From the NCBI RefSeq assembly GCF_006716905.1, contig NZ_VFPV01000003.1, positions 248,001-312,000 of the forward strand: a DNA stretch of 64,000 bases, given 5' to 3'. A program made the position numbers and the translations under genes. Below the pieces are notes generated by a model. The model made no database searches. It was not told the origin of the DNA and saw only the letters and a list, made by a program, of their open reading frames with translations. Shown one piece after another: positions 50,047 to 59,957 of the stretch. Numbering within the stretch: the stretch's first letter is position 1; every line of letters begins with the position of its first letter. Source of the DNA: Acidovorax temperans. GTDB lineage: Bacteria; Pseudomonadota; Gammaproteobacteria; Burkholderiales; Burkholderiaceae_C.

Positions 50047-50484
50047 TCAGTCGCGCACCACCAGCACAGGCACATGCACCAGGCCCAGCACGCGTTGTGT
50101 GACGCTGCCCAGCACGAGCTTTTCGAGGCCACGGCGGCCATGGGAGCCCATCACGATCAGGTCAGCGCCAGTGCTTTCCAGTGCGCGCACGATGCCGTCG
50201 TGCACTGCGTGGCCTTCGCCCACCACGGTGGTCACGGAAACGCCCGCTTCGGTCATGGCCTTGCGCGCTGCGTCCAGGGCAGTGTTGGCTTCGGCCGTAG
50301 CGGCGCTCAGGTACTGCGATTGGCCGTAGGCAAAATCAGCGCCCACGCCGGTAAAGGGATAAGGGTCCACCACGTACAGTGCCGTTACGACGCTGCCGAA
50401 AGTCTTGGCCAGAGCAGTCGCCTTGGATACGGCGAGCATGGAGGTTTCGGAACCGTCGATGGGAACCAGAATGTGCTTGAACAT
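50047..50484 (-). CDS. universal stress protein UspA family
   Basis: A 145-residue single-domain Usp. Starts MFKHILVPIDGSETSMLAVSK; the ATP-binding motif G-2x-G-9x-G(S/T) is present as GSHGRRGLEKLVLGSVTQ. VVGEGHAVHDGIVRALES is the preceding helix. An AAGGAG ribosome binding site precedes the ATG. Likely induced under stress or stationary phase; transcribed alone. Confidence 0.93.
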   Translation of the reverse strand: MFKHILVPIDGSETSMLAVSKATALAKTFGSVVTALYVVDPYPFTGVGADFAYGQSQYLSAATAEANTALDAARKAMTEAGVSVTTVVGEGHAVHDGIVRALESTGADLIVMGSHGRRGLEKLVLGSVTQRVLGLVHVPVLVVRD

Positions 50485-50637
50485 GGTGTTGCTCCTTAGG
50501 TAGTGGAAATCAGGCGGTGGCCCGAATACAAGCCAGAGTGTGACCCCGCACCGCCTTCAGCGACTTGATTCGCATCAAATCTGGGCGGTTCATTGCGTGG
50601 CGTTCTGATCAGGCTCGGGTGTTTATAAACCAGAGGC

Positions 50638-51402
50638 TCACGCCCCCAGCACATCAGCGCCCTGAAAGTTGCCGCGCCGGCAGGTGACGACCAGTGTGTC
50701 GCGGTAACCACCTTCGGCCACAGGCTGGATTGGCGTGGTTTCGTGGATCATGCGCGCGTCATCCAGCAGCAGCAAGGACCAGGGCTCGGTCAGGGTAAAT
50801 CGCACGCCGCTGGGGCCGTCGGCCTCAAAAACACGGGTTTCACCGCCTTTGACGGCGTGGCGCCCCACCAGGAACACAGCCACCAGATCCACACCATCGC
50901 GGTGCGCGCCTTCCGGCGTCGGGCGGCCAATGCCGTCCCTGGTGTCGATGCGGAACTGGTGCGCTTCCAGGTACCAGGGCTCAGCACCTGCGGCATGGGC
51001 AAAGACTTCACCAGACACACCCGCCAAAGAGCGCAGCAGCTGGTTCCACACGGGGGTTGTCACTGTCGCATCCTGCATGGGGGCAAACAAGCGCTGCATG
51101 CCGCCGTGCAAGGCGTTGTACTCCACCGGCTGCCAGTGGGGTCGATGCGGCACCTGTTGCACCTCCGCGCCCGTCACCACAAAGCACGAGTGGCGCCTGC
51201 GCCGGTAGCGCCCGCCGTCTTTCAGGAATTCATCGGGCGGCAAGCCACTCCAGTCGGCATTCAGCGCCATCAAGGCTTGCAAGTCGCATCCAGCCCAGGC
51301 GGCCACATCGGCGGGGGCCAGCACCGCGTAACCGGCACTGCGCAGTTGCTCAGACACCTGGGAAGGACGAACAAAAGGCGGTGAAAAAGTGATTTGGCTC
51401 AT
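50638..51402 (-). CDS. 2OG-Fe dioxygenase family protein
   Basis: A 254-residue protein of the 2OG-Fe dioxygenase family related to amino-acid hydroxylases such as isoleucine dioxygenase (PF10014-like, from memory). The Fe-binding facial triad appears as H and D in EGAHRDGVDLVAVFLV and the distal H in LDDARMIHETTPIQP; the 2-oxoglutarate-binding Arg is probably in GGYRDTLVVT. RRRRHSCFVV and WNQLLRSLAG are further conserved-looking parts. ATG 51402 (MSQITFSPPF) is preferred over the open frame to 51456. Substrate could be a free amino acid; not determined. Confidence 0.8.
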   Translation of the reverse strand: MSQITFSPPFVRPSQVSEQLRSAGYAVLAPADVAAWAGCDLQALMALNADWSGLPPDEFLKDGGRYRRRRHSCFVVTGAEVQQVPHRPHWQPVEYNALHGGMQRLFAPMQDATVTTPVWNQLLRSLAGVSGEVFAHAAGAEPWYLEAHQFRIDTRDGIGRPTPEGAHRDGVDLVAVFLVGRHAVKGGETRVFEADGPSGVRFTLTEPWSLLLLDDARMIHETTPIQPVAEGGYRDTLVVTCRRGNFQGADVLGA

Positions 51403-51483
51403 AGAGCTGCCGAGCTTAACCGCAGCGCGGGCCTGCCAGGGCGAGCTGCAGCGCAAGCCACACCCGGCACAAGGCAGATCAAC

Positions 51484-51518
51484 AAAAAAGCCGCTTGCCC
51501 GTGCGGGGAAGCGGCTTT
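51484..51518 (-). terminator. terminator of alaS
   Basis: On the minus strand AAAGCCGCTT pairs with AAGCGGCTTT around CCCCGCACGGGC, followed by T residues (51489-51484). Confidence 0.88.
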
Positions 51519-51563
51519 GTTGAGGAACACCGCTCAGCGCCGTGCCAGGGGCAAACGCCGTGG

Positions 51564-54188
51564 TTACACGCGCTCTGCCACCCAGGCTTGCACCGATGCC
51601 AGCGCGGCAGGAACCTTGCTGGCATCTGTACCGCCTGCCATGGCCATGTCGGGCTTGCCGCCGCCCTTGCCGCCCACTTGCTGGGCCACAAAGTTCACCA
51701 GCTCACCAGCCTTGACCTTGCCCACGCTGTCAGCCGTCACCCCAGCAGCCAGTTGCACCTTGTCACCGTCCACCGCGGCCAGCACGATGGCGGCGGTCTT
51801 GAGCTTGTCCTTGAGCTTGTCCATGGTGTCGCGCAGGGTCTTGGCGTCAGCGCCAGGCAGTGCCGCGGCCAGCACCTTCAGGCCCTTCACGTCCACAGCC
51901 TGGGTCAGCAACTCGTCGCCCTGGGCAGAAGCCAGCTTGCCCTTGAGGGCTGCCACTTCTTTTTCGAGCGTGCGGGCGTTTTCCAGCGCTTGCGCGATGC
52001 GGGCATTCAGCTCGGCCACGGGGGACTTGAGCGCGCCAGCAGCCTGGTTCACGGTGTCTTCCAGGCTTTGCAGGTAGGCCAGCGCGTTGGCACCCGTCAC
52101 GGCCTCAATACGGCGCACACCAGCGGCCACGCCGCCTTCGGCCACCACCTTGAACAGGCCGATATCGCCCGTGCGCTGCACGTGGGTGCCGCCACACAGC
52201 TCGCGGCTGGTACCGATGTCGAGCACGCGCACGGTCTCGCCGTACTTTTCGCCAAACAGCATCATGGCGCCGGTCTTCTGGGCGGATTCGATGTCCATCA
52301 CACGCGCATCGGTAGCGGTGTTGGCCAGAATTTCTTCGTTCACGCGGCGTTCAATCTCGCGGATCTCGGCGTCGGTGAGGGGAGCGTTGTGGGCAAAGTC
52401 AAAGCGGGTGCGGTCGGCATTCACCAGGCTGCCCTTTTGCTGCACATGGCTGCCCAGCACTTCGCGCAGAGCCTTGTGCATGATGTGCGTGACCGAGTGG
52501 TTGCGCATGGTGGCAGCACGCACGGCCGTGTTGACCTGGGCCTGCACGGTGTCGCCCACGTTCAGGGTGCCTTCTTCCAGCGTGCCGTGGTGGCCGAACA
52601 CATCGGCCTTGATCTTGAGCGTGTCGCCCACCGCAAACCGGGCCGAGCCACTGGTGATGACGCCTTCGTCACCCACCTGGCCGCCGCTTTCGGCGTAGAA
52701 CGGGGTCGTGTCCAGCACCACCACACCGTTTTGACCGGCTTTCAGGGCTGCAACGCTTACCCCATCTACGTAGAGTGCTACGATTTTTGCAGTTTCAGCC
52801 AGGTGCTCGTAGCCGGTGAAGCGGTTGGCGTCACCCGCATAGTCCAGCGCCTTGTCCATCTTGAACTTGCCGGCAGCGCGGGCCTGGGCCTTCTGCTTTT
52901 CCATGGCGGTCTTGAAGCCAGCCTCGTCCACTTCCACGTCGCGCTCGCGGCACACGTCGTTGGTCAAATCGAGCGGGAAGCCATAGGTGTCGTGCAGCTT
53001 GAAGGCCACTTCGCCGGGCAGCACCTTGGCACCGCCGTCCAGGGCCGCGTCCAGAATTTCCATACCGTTGGCCAGTGTCTCGAAGAAGCGCTCTTCTTCG
53101 GTCTTGAGCACGTCGGTGATGCGCTGCTCTTGCTCGCGAATGGCGGGATAGGCATCGCCCATCAGGCGCACCAGGTCGGCCACCAGCTTGTGGAAGAACG
53201 GGGTCTTCTTGCCCAGCTTGTAGCCATGGCGGATGGCGCGGCGCACGATACGGCGCTGCACGTAGCCTCGGCCCTCGTTGCTGGGGATCACGCCGTCGCT
53301 CACCAGAAAGGCGGTGGCGCGGATGTGGTCGGCAATCACGCGCAGGCTCTTGTTGTCCAGGTCGGTCACGCCGGTCTCACGGCCTGCGGCCTTGATGAGC
53401 TGGTCGAAGATGTCGATTTCGTAGTTGCTGTGCACGTGCTGCAAGATGGCAGCCAGGCGCTCCAGGCCCATGCCGGTGTCCACGCAGGGCGCAGGCAGCG
53501 GCACCACAGAGCCGTCTTCCTTCATGTCGAACTGCATGAACACGTTGTTCCAGATCTCGATGAAGCGGTCGCCGTCTTCTTCAGGACTGCCTGGAGGGCC
53601 GCCAGGAATTTCGGGGCCATGGTCGTAGAAGATTTCAGAGCAAGGGCCGCAAGGGCCGGTGTCGGCCATCATCCAGAAGTTGTCGGACTTGTAGCGACCG
53701 CCCTTGTTATCGCCAATGCGGATCACGCGCTCGGGCGGCAGGCCGATTTCCTTGGTCCAGATGTCATAGGCCTCGTCGTCTTCCTGGTACACCGTGGCCA
53801 GCAGGCGCTCGGGTGGCAGCTTGTAGACCTCGGTCAAAAGCTCCCAGGCCCACTTCAGCGATTCGCGCTTGAAGTAGTCGCCAAACGACCAGTTGCCCAG
53901 CATCTCAAAGAAAGTGTGGTGGCGTGCGGTGTAGCCCACGTTCTCCAGATCGTTGTGCTTGCCACCCGCACGCAGGCAGGCCTGCACAGACACCGCACGG
54001 TTGTACGAGCGCTTGTCGGTGCCCAGGAACACGTCCTTGAACTGCACCATGCCCGAGTTGGTGAACATCAGCGTGGGGTCGTTGCCGGGCACCAGGGGGC
54101 TCGACGGCACCACGGTGTGGCCCTTGGAGACGAAGAAGTCCAGGAAGGACTTGCGGATGTCAGCGACAGAAAAAGTGGGAGTGCTCAT
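51564..54188 (-). CDS. alaS: alanyl-tRNA synthetase
   Basis: An 874-residue class II synthetase that charges tRNA-Ala. Aminoacylation domain begins [38 protein letters not shown]; tRNA-recognition region follows; the editing domain has the zinc motif HxxxH ([11 protein letters not shown]) with CGGTH ([16 protein letters not shown]); a C-terminal C-Ala/DHHA1 region ends the protein ([15 protein letters not shown]). Start ATG 54188 ([13 protein letters not shown]) chosen over 54209. At 52745-52800 the codons are unusually AT-rich and the DNA faintly resembles the palindromic repeat. Confidence 0.97.
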   Translation of the reverse strand: MSTPTFSVADIRKSFLDFFVSKGHTVVPSSPLVPGNDPTLMFTNSGMVQFKDVFLGTDKRSYNRAVSVQACLRAGGKHNDLENVGYTARHHTFFEMLGNWSFGDYFKRESLKWAWELLTEVYKLPPERLLATVYQEDDEAYDIWTKEIGLPPERVIRIGDNKGGRYKSDNFWMMADTGPCGPCSEIFYDHGPEIPGGPPGSPEEDGDRFIEIWNNVFMQFDMKEDGSVVPLPAPCVDTGMGLERLAAILQHVHSNYEIDIFDQLIKAAGRETGVTDLDNKSLRVIADHIRATAFLVSDGVIPSNEGRGYVQRRIVRRAIRHGYKLGKKTPFFHKLVADLVRLMGDAYPAIREQEQRITDVLKTEEERFFETLANGMEILDAALDGGAKVLPGEVAFKLHDTYGFPLDLTNDVCRERDVEVDEAGFKTAMEKQKAQARAAGKFKMDKALDYAGDANRFTGYEHLAETAKIVALYVDGVSVAALKAGQNGVVVLDTTPFYAESGGQVGDEGVITSGSARFAVGDTLKIKADVFGHHGTLEEGTLNVGDTVQAQVNTAVRAATMRNHSVTHIMHKALREVLGSHVQQKGSLVNADRTRFDFAHNAPLTDAEIREIERRVNEEILANTATDARVMDIESAQKTGAMMLFGEKYGETVRVLDIGTSRELCGGTHVQRTGDIGLFKVVAEGGVAAGVRRIEAVTGANALAYLQSLEDTVNQAAGALKSPVAELNARIAQALENARTLEKEVAALKGKLASAQGDELLTQAVDVKGLKVLAAALPGADAKTLRDTMDKLKDKLKTAAIVLAAVDGDKVQLAAGVTADSVGKVKAGELVNFVAQQVGGKGGGKPDMAMAGGTDASKVPAALASVQAWVAERV

Positions 54189-54386
54189 GGTGTTATGGAG
54201 TGGTTGCACGGAGCAGGCAGCCCGCAGGACCCGCGCCTGCGTGGCCTGTCGCTGCCCCTATGGGGACCAACCTTTCATTATAGGTTTGCGGTCTGCGGGT
54301 CCGTGGCTGGAGGGAGACAGGCCACGGGAGCGGTGTCATTTCAGGCAGAGCGAATCCTGAAAATCCGCTTGCAGACTTCAAATATC

Positions 54387-54404
54387 TTGTTAATATATTA
54401 ACAA
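54387..54404. promoter_or_regulatory. perfect palindrome upstream of the hydroxyproline operon
   Basis: TTGTTAATATATTAACAA is a perfect 18-bp palindrome 33 bp before the first operon gene. It is the natural candidate operator for the GntR-family gene at the operon end; its AT-rich centre may overlap the -10 region. Confidence 0.75.
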
Positions 54405-54437
54405 CAGCAACCGACCAACGCACCCAAGGAGCACCCC

Positions 54438-55355
54438 GTGAACCCACAACCCCGCTGGCAAGGCATCTTTCCGGCCATCACCACCAAGTTCCACGCCGAC
54501 GAATCCATCGACGCCGAGGGCACGGCCCGCCACATCGACTTTCAGATCCGTAACGGCATTCATGGCCTCGTCACCTGCGGCTCGCTGGGCGAGGCCAGCA
54601 CGCTCAGCCTGGAAGAAAAGCTCCAGGTCGCCAAGATCGCGCTGGAAGCCACTGACGGCCGTGTGCCCGTGCTGGCCAATGTGTCCGAGACCAGCACCCG
54701 CGACGCCCTGCGCTACATCGATGGCGGCAACAAGCTCGGTGTGGCCGGGTACATGGTCATGCCCTCGGTGATCTACGTGGCCGACGCCCGCGAGGCCATG
54801 GCCAACGTGCGCGCCATGGCGGGCGCCGCCCAGCGCCCCTTGATGGTCTACAACAACCCCGTGGCCTACCGTGTGGACCTGAAACCCGAGCACATGGTCG
54901 AGCTGGCCGACTGCGAGTGGATCGCTGCCATCAAGGAAAGCACGGGCGACATCCGCCGCATCACCGACCTGCGCAATACCGTGGGCGACCGCTACCAGCT
55001 CTTCCTGGGCGTGGACGACCTGGCTTACGAAGGCCTGGCCCTGGGATGCGACGGCCTGCTGGCCGGCGTGGGCTGCGCCTTCCCGCGCGAAACCGTGGCG
55101 CTGTACGACCTGATGAAGGCGGGCAAATTTGCCGAGGCGCTGCCGCTGTACCAGTGGATGACGCCCATGCTGCACCTGGATGTATCGAACAAGCTGGTGC
55201 AAAACCTCAAGCTCATCGACGCGCTGGTGGGCGTGGGTACCGAACACATGCGCCGCCCCCGCCTGCCACTGGTGGGCGAGGAACGCGCGTTTGTGGAGAG
55301 CGTGGTGCGCAAGGCCCTGGCCACGCGCCCTACAAAATACCAGTCTGTGGCCTGA
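54438..55355 (+). CDS. DapA-family lyase, probable 1-pyrroline-4-hydroxy-2-carboxylate deaminase
   Basis: A 305-residue TIM-barrel protein of the dihydrodipicolinate synthase family. [19 protein letters not shown] corresponds to the substrate-carboxylate loop, [13 protein letters not shown] to the Tyr loop, and the Schiff-base Lys is in [14 protein letters not shown]. Placement in front of a 4-hydroxyproline epimerase and a D-hydroxyproline dehydrogenase indicates the deaminase that turns pyrroline-4-hydroxy-2-carboxylate into 2-oxoglutarate semialdehyde (LhpC type) rather than lysine synthesis. GTG/ATG choice: ATG-less GTG 54438 follows a good AAGGAG. Confidence 0.85.
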   Translation: MNPQPRWQGIFPAITTKFHADESIDAEGTARHIDFQIRNGIHGLVTCGSLGEASTLSLEEKLQVAKIALEATDGRVPVLANVSETSTRDALRYIDGGNKLGVAGYMVMPSVIYVADAREAMANVRAMAGAAQRPLMVYNNPVAYRVDLKPEHMVELADCEWIAAIKESTGDIRRITDLRNTVGDRYQLFLGVDDLAYEGLALGCDGLLAGVGCAFPRETVALYDLMKAGKFAEALPLYQWMTPMLHLDVSNKLVQNLKLIDALVGVGTEHMRRPRLPLVGEERAFVESVVRKALATRPTKYQSVA

Positions 55356-55392
55356 GACACTGAGCCCCCTGCCCCACCACTACCAGAGCATC

Positions 55393-56328
55393 ATGCAACG
55401 CATCCACGTGATCGACTCCCACACGGGCGGCGAGCCGACCCGGCTTGTCATCGACGGTTTTCCAGACCTGGGCACCGGCACCATGGCCGAGCGGCGTGCG
55501 CTGCTGGCCGAGCGCCACGATGCCTGGCGGGCCGCCACCGTGCTGGAGCCGCGTGGCAGTGATGTGGTGGTGGGGGCCCTGCTCTGTGCGCCGCAAGACC
55601 CGGCCAGCGCAGCGGGCGTGATCTTCTTTAACAACAGCGGCTACCTGGGCATGTGTGGCCACGGCACCATCGGGCTGGTGGCATCACTGGCCTACCTGGG
55701 CCGCATCACGCCCGGCGAGCACCGCATCGAAACCCCGGTGGGCACCGTCACCACCACCCTGCACACCGATGGTTCGGTCAGCGTGCGCAACGTGCCGGCC
55801 TACCGCCTGCACCATCAGCTGGCGGTGGACGTGCCCGGCTATGGCCGCGTGGTGGGCGATGTGGCCTGGGGCGGCAACTGGTTCTTCCTGATCTCTGACC
55901 ACGGCCAGCGTGTAGCCAGCGACAACCTGGAGGCGTTGATGGACTACAGCTGCGCCGTGCAGCAAGCCCTCAAAGGCCAGGGCATTCGGGGCGACAATGG
56001 CGGCGAGATTGACCACATCGAGCTGTTTGCCGACGATGACCAGGCCGACAGCCGTAACTATGTGCTGTGTCCCGGCAAAGCCTATGACCGCTCGCCCTGT
56101 GGCACGGGCACCAGCGCCAAGGTGGCCTGCCTGGCTGCCGACGGCAAGCTGGCACCGGGCGCCCCCTGGCGTCAGGCCAGCATCATCGGTAGCCAGTTCG
56201 AGGCCAGCTATACGCTGGAGGGCGACGGAAAAGTGATACCTACACTGCGCGGCCGCGCCCACGTGAGTGCCGAAGCCACGCTGCTGATCGAAGACAGCGA
56301 CCCCTTTGGCTGGGGCATCCGGCTGTAA
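55393..56328 (+). CDS. lhpA: 4-hydroxyproline 2-epimerase
   Basis: A 311-residue proline-racemase-fold enzyme converting trans-4-hydroxy-L-proline to cis-4-hydroxy-D-proline. Both catalytic cysteines are present: C88 in [12 protein letters not shown] and C236 in [10 protein letters not shown]. The Cys pair distinguishes it from trans-3-hydroxyproline dehydratases, which have Thr/Ser in one position. [13 protein letters not shown] is the family N-terminus. ATG 55393; 37 bp after the deaminase gene. Confidence 0.93.
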   Translation: MQRIHVIDSHTGGEPTRLVIDGFPDLGTGTMAERRALLAERHDAWRAATVLEPRGSDVVVGALLCAPQDPASAAGVIFFNNSGYLGMCGHGTIGLVASLAYLGRITPGEHRIETPVGTVTTTLHTDGSVSVRNVPAYRLHHQLAVDVPGYGRVVGDVAWGGNWFFLISDHGQRVASDNLEALMDYSCAVQQALKGQGIRGDNGGEIDHIELFADDDQADSRNYVLCPGKAYDRSPCGTGTSAKVACLAADGKLAPGAPWRQASIIGSQFEASYTLEGDGKVIPTLRGRAHVSAEATLLIEDSDPFGWGIRL

Positions 56329-56359
56329 TCCGCCGCTCGTCCCAAAACACACGCGCGCC

Positions 56360-57475
56360 ATGCAACACACCGACGTTCTCGTCATTGGCGCCGGCATCGT
56401 GGGCGCCGCCTGCGCCCACGCCCTCGCACAGGCCGGGCTCTCGGTGCGTGTGATCGATGCGCGCCTCGGCGGCGCAACGGCGGCAGGCATGGGCCACCTG
56501 GTGGTGATGGACGACAACCCGGCTGAACTGGCGCTGAGCCAGACATCGCTGGACCTCTGGCACGCTTGGGCGCCCCACTTGGATGCGGGCTGCGCCTTCA
56601 GGGCCTGCGGCACGCTCTGGTTAGCCGCTAACGATGCCGAACTACAGGCCGCACATGACAAGCGCAGCACCCTGCAAGCGCACGGCATCGCCTGCGAGAT
56701 GCTCGACGCGGCCGCATTGGCCCGTGCCGAACCCGCCCTGCGCACTGGCTTGGCGGGCGCGCTGAAGGTGCAGGGCGACAGCGTGGTCTATGCCCCGCGC
56801 GCAGCCCAGTGGCTGCTGGACCAGGCTGCAGCGCAAGGACACTTGATCTTTGAGCAGGCTGAAGCCACACACATCGACGGCCACACCGTCACCCTGCGCG
56901 ATGGCAGCCAGCGCAGCGCGGGCGCCATCGTGCTGGCCAGTGGCATCCACGCCCCCCACCTGTGCCCCGGTCTGCCGCTGCGCCCAAAAAAGGGGCACCT
57001 CGTCATTACCGACCGCTACCCGGGCACCGTGCACCACCAATTGGTGGAGCTGGGCTACATCACCAGCGCCCACCACAGCGACGGCACCTCGGTGGCCTTC
57101 AACGTGCAGCCCCGGCCCACGGGGCAGTTGCTGATCGGCTCGTCGCGCGAGTTCGAAACCACCGACCCCGCCGTCAACAACGCCGTGATGGCGCGCATGC
57201 TGCAACGGGCACTCGACTACCTGCCGGGCCTGGCCGACCTCAACGCCATCCGCACCTGGACCGGCTTTCGCGCCGCCACGCAAGACAGCCTGCCGCTGAT
57301 TGGCGCGCACCCCGAACACCCGCACCTGTGGCTGGCCGTGGGACATGAAGGACTGGGGGTGACCACCGCCCCGGCCACCGCGCAGTTGCTGGCGGCCCAG
57401 ATCGCAGGGGGCACCCCGGCGATCGACCCCACGCCCTATGCACCTGCCCGCTTTGCGGGCCTGAGCACACCATGA
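56360..57475 (+). CDS. FAD-dependent oxidoreductase (DAO family), probable D-hydroxyproline dehydrogenase subunit
   Basis: A 371-residue flavoprotein with the dinucleotide loop VLVIGAGIVGAACAHALAQAG, MGHLVVMDDNPAELALS, and the C-terminal FAD contact TWTGFRAATQDSLPLIG. It is the DAO-type catalytic subunit of hetero-oligomeric D-hydroxyproline dehydrogenases, which oxidise cis-4-hydroxy-D-proline to the pyrroline. Overlaps the following ferredoxin-like gene by 4 bases (ATGA), so expressed together. ATG 56360 chosen for fit to the Rossmann start. Confidence 0.88.
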   Translation: MQHTDVLVIGAGIVGAACAHALAQAGLSVRVIDARLGGATAAGMGHLVVMDDNPAELALSQTSLDLWHAWAPHLDAGCAFRACGTLWLAANDAELQAAHDKRSTLQAHGIACEMLDAAALARAEPALRTGLAGALKVQGDSVVYAPRAAQWLLDQAAAQGHLIFEQAEATHIDGHTVTLRDGSQRSAGAIVLASGIHAPHLCPGLPLRPKKGHLVITDRYPGTVHHQLVELGYITSAHHSDGTSVAFNVQPRPTGQLLIGSSREFETTDPAVNNAVMARMLQRALDYLPGLADLNAIRTWTGFRAATQDSLPLIGAHPEHPHLWLAVGHEGLGVTTAPATAQLLAAQIAGGTPAIDPTPYAPARFAGLSTP

Positions 57476-57759
57476 CCCCATCCAGAACACCCGCCCTGGT
57501 GCACATCGTGGTGAATGGCACACCCCTGCAGGTGCCCCCAGGGACCAGCGTCGCCGCCGCGCTGGCGCAGCAAACACCCGGCACCACACGCACCTCGGTC
57601 ACCGGCGCGGCGCGGGCACCGCTGTGTGGCATGGGGGTGTGCCACGAATGCCGGGTCCGAATCCACGGCCGCACACGCCTGGCGTGCCAGACGGTCTGCA
57701 CCGAGGGCATGTCGATTCACACCGATGTCGGCACAGCACCCGGGAGCGCCACGCCGTGA
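57472..57759 (+). CDS. (2Fe-2S)-binding subunit of the D-hydroxyproline dehydrogenase
   Basis: A 95-residue [2Fe-2S] protein similar to the small subunit of hydrogen-cyanide-synthase/opine-dehydrogenase-like complexes (HcnA type). Ferredoxin-type ligands lie in PLCGMGVCHECRVRIHGRTRLACQ (C52, C57, C60 and C72 approximately). Sits between the DAO subunit and the large FAD subunit and overlaps both by 4 bases, indicating a stoichiometric complex. Confidence 0.9.
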   Translation: MTPSRTPALVHIVVNGTPLQVPPGTSVAAALAQQTPGTTRTSVTGAARAPLCGMGVCHECRVRIHGRTRLACQTVCTEGMSIHTDVGTAPGSATP

Positions 57760-58763
57760 ACCAGCCCGTGACCCCATCCATGAACGAGCAACACTCGACG
57801 CACGAGCGCTGCGACACCCTCATCATCGGCGCTGGCCCTGCAGGTTTGGCGGCCGCCCTCGCTGCCGCACCCAGCGGGGCAGCGATCACCATCGTAGACG
57901 ACAACCCACAGCCCGGTGGGCAAATCTGGCGCGACGGCCCCCAGGTGGTCTTGCCCGCCCTGGCGCAACAGCACCGCGCGGCGCTGGCCCGGCACACCAA
58001 CATCCGCCTGCTGCCGGGCACCCGCGTGGTGGGCCTGGGTGATTTCCAACCCAGCGACAAGGCCCCTACCCTGCTGCTGGAAGACGCAGACCGGGGCTGG
58101 ACCCAGCACAGCCACCGCATCATCCTGTGCACCGGAGCCCGCGAGCTGCTGCTGCCCTTTCCGGGCTGGACGTTGCCCGGTGTGACGGGCGCGGGCGCCT
58201 TGCAGGCCCTCATCAAGGTGGGGCTCGACGTGCGCGGCCAGCGCATCGTCATCGCAGGCACAGGCCCGCTGCTGCTGGCCGCTGCGGCCACCGCCACCCA
58301 AGCGGGCGCCACGGTGGTGCGCGTGGCCGAACAAGCGCCTTGGAGCGCGCTCGCAGGCTTTGCGATGCAACTGCCGCGCTGGCCCACCAAGGCGGTACAG
58401 GCGCTCTCGTTGCTCAACACCCGCTGGCGTGCCAACAGCCATGTGCTGGAGGTACAGGGCACCACCCAGGTGCAAGCCGTGCGGCTGCGCAAAGGTCCAC
58501 ACACCGAAGAAACCATTGCCTGCGACCGCGTGGCCTGCGGGTTCGGGCTGGTGCCCAATACCCACCTGGGGCAGATGCTGGGCTGCGCGCTGGGCGGGCC
58601 GCTGAGCGGCGGCCAGGGCCTGGCCGTGGATGCACTGATGCGCACCAGCGTGCCCGGTGTGTTCGCCGCGGGTGAAGCCACCGGCTTTGGCGGCAGCGAA
58701 CGTGCACTGGTTCAGGGCGCCATGGCAGGCCATGCAGCGGCCGGACAGGTGCAACAGGCATAG
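57756..58763 (+). CDS. NAD(P)/FAD-dependent oxidoreductase, large subunit of D-hydroxyproline dehydrogenase, truncated by an amber codon
   Basis: 335 residues from GTG 57756 (overlap GTGA with the previous stop; ATG 57780 is the alternative). Two dinucleotide loops: IIGAGPAGLAAALA and IVIAGTGPLLLAAAAT, with SGGQGLAVDALMRTSVPGVFAAGEATG near the end. Homologous HcnB/OoxA-type subunits continue into a BFD-like [2Fe-2S] domain. Here a TAG at 58761-58763 ends the protein, but the same frame continues without other stops through the expected domain. Either a nonsense mutation or a split gene. Third subunit of the complex. Confidence 0.85.
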   Translation: MNQPVTPSMNEQHSTHERCDTLIIGAGPAGLAAALAAAPSGAAITIVDDNPQPGGQIWRDGPQVVLPALAQQHRAALARHTNIRLLPGTRVVGLGDFQPSDKAPTLLLEDADRGWTQHSHRIILCTGARELLLPFPGWTLPGVTGAGALQALIKVGLDVRGQRIVIAGTGPLLLAAAATATQAGATVVRVAEQAPWSALAGFAMQLPRWPTKAVQALSLLNTRWRANSHVLEVQGTTQVQAVRLRKGPHTEETIACDRVACGFGLVPNTHLGQMLGCALGGPLSGGQGLAVDALMRTSVPGVFAAGEATGFGGSERALVQGAMAGHAAAGQVQQA

Positions 58764-59132
58764 GCGCTGCGCCCACAACTGGCCCGCTGGGAGGACTTTG
58801 CGCAGGCGCTACAGGCTTCTTTTCCGTTGAACGAAACACTCAAAACCCTGGCGCAGCCCGACACCCTGGTGTGCCGCTGCGAAGACGTGCCCTACGCCGG
58901 GTTGACGGAGCGCGAGGGCTGGATAGACGCCAAGCTGCACACCCGCTGCGGCATGGGCGCCTGCCAGGGCCGCATCTGCGGCGCGGCCACGCAGCACCTG
59001 TTTGGCTGGACCTCCGCGCCCCCACGGCATCTGCTGGCGCCAACACGCATCGGCACGCTGGCGGCCGCTGCAGCGGCGCCTCCCGCCGGCCAAGGTAATG
59101 AAGGGCCCAAAGCTAAGCCCGCTGTGACCTAA
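58764..59132 (+). pseudogene. detached BFD-like [2Fe-2S] C-terminal domain of the large subunit
   Basis: In frame after the amber codon come ALRPQLARWEDFAQALQASF and then VCRCEDVPYAGLTE, HTRCGMGACQGRICGAATQHL, the four-cysteine BFD-like [2Fe-2S] pattern that normally ends these subunits. It could be translated separately from TTG 58827, but no ribosome binding site is evident. If the TAG were a sense codon the full protein would have 458 residues, normal for the family. Confidence 0.8.
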
Positions 59133-59162
59133 GATGCCGGCACTCCCGCCTGACTGAGCACG

Positions 59163-59834
59163 ATGACAACGACTCCCGCACCCCAGCCAGACCCCGCGCC
59201 CAAGCGGCGCGCGGCGGACGTGGCCTATGACGCCATCGAGGCCATGATCTCCACGCTGCAACTGCAACCGGGCAGCCCCGTGGTGGAGGCCGAGATCGCC
59301 GAAAGCACAGGCCTGGGCCGCACGCCGGTGCGCGAGGCCCTGCTGCGCATGGTGTCGATTGGGCTCATCGTGCAGCAGCCGCGCCGGGGTTTGCAGGTGT
59401 CCAACATCGACCTGGCCGACCACCTGGACGTGATCCAGACCCGCCGCGTGCTGGAGCGGCTGCTGGCCTCCAACGCCGCGCGCCGCGCCACCGCGCCGCA
59501 GCGCCAGGCCATCGTGCGTTGTGCCGAGAACATGGTGGAAGCCGCAGCACGCGGTCACCTGGACGACTACATGCTGGCCGACCATGAGCTGGACCTCGTC
59601 ATCCACCAGGCCAGCCAGAACCACTCGGCCGTCAAATGCGTGCAGCCGCTCATCGTGCAGTGCCGCCGCTTCTGGTATGCCTACCAGCACGAGGGCGAAG
59701 TGTCCGAAGGCGCCCGCGCTCACCTCCAGCTGGCCCAGGGCATTGCCTCGGGCGACGAAGCCCAGGCCATGGCCGGGGCTGAGCAGCTGATGGAGTACCT
59801 GGAGCGGTTTGCGCGACGCATCATCGACCGCTGA
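59163..59834 (+). CDS. GntR-family transcriptional regulator (FCD/FadR subfamily)
   Basis: A 223-residue regulator: winged helix-turn-helix (DVAYDAIEAMISTLQLQPGSPVVEAEIAESTGLGRTPVREALLRM) and an all-helical FCD effector domain with metal-ligand-like Asp/His residues (DDYMLADHELDLVIHQAS). Last gene of the hydroxyproline cluster in the same direction, the usual place for its regulator; the palindrome at 54387-54404 is the suggested operator. Ligand may be hydroxyproline or an intermediate. Confidence 0.9.
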   Translation: MTTTPAPQPDPAPKRRAADVAYDAIEAMISTLQLQPGSPVVEAEIAESTGLGRTPVREALLRMVSIGLIVQQPRRGLQVSNIDLADHLDVIQTRRVLERLLASNAARRATAPQRQAIVRCAENMVEAAARGHLDDYMLADHELDLVIHQASQNHSAVKCVQPLIVQCRRFWYAYQHEGEVSEGARAHLQLAQGIASGDEAQAMAGAEQLMEYLERFARRIIDR

Positions 59835-59880
59835 GCCAGTTTCCATCCCTCCGTGGGCACAAGGTACCCACAGAGCATTT

Positions 59881-59901
59881 TTGCTATTATTGTTATAGCA
59901 A
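59881..59901. repeat. short inverted repeat between convergent GntR and LysR genes
   Basis: TTGCTAT-TATTGTT-ATAGCAA, perfect 7-bp arms in an AT-rich patch. Position between two gene ends fits a weak terminator more than an operator. Confidence 0.5.
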
Positions 59902-59957
59902 TGAACCGTTTACCAATGGGCGGAAGATGTATTTCAGCTGCCGCACCGCCCTGCTCC

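Noticed and set aside
51495..54401. 968-residue open frame antisense to alaS
   Set aside because: Shadow of alaS; composition typical of antisense frames in high-GC genomes and no recognisable domain.
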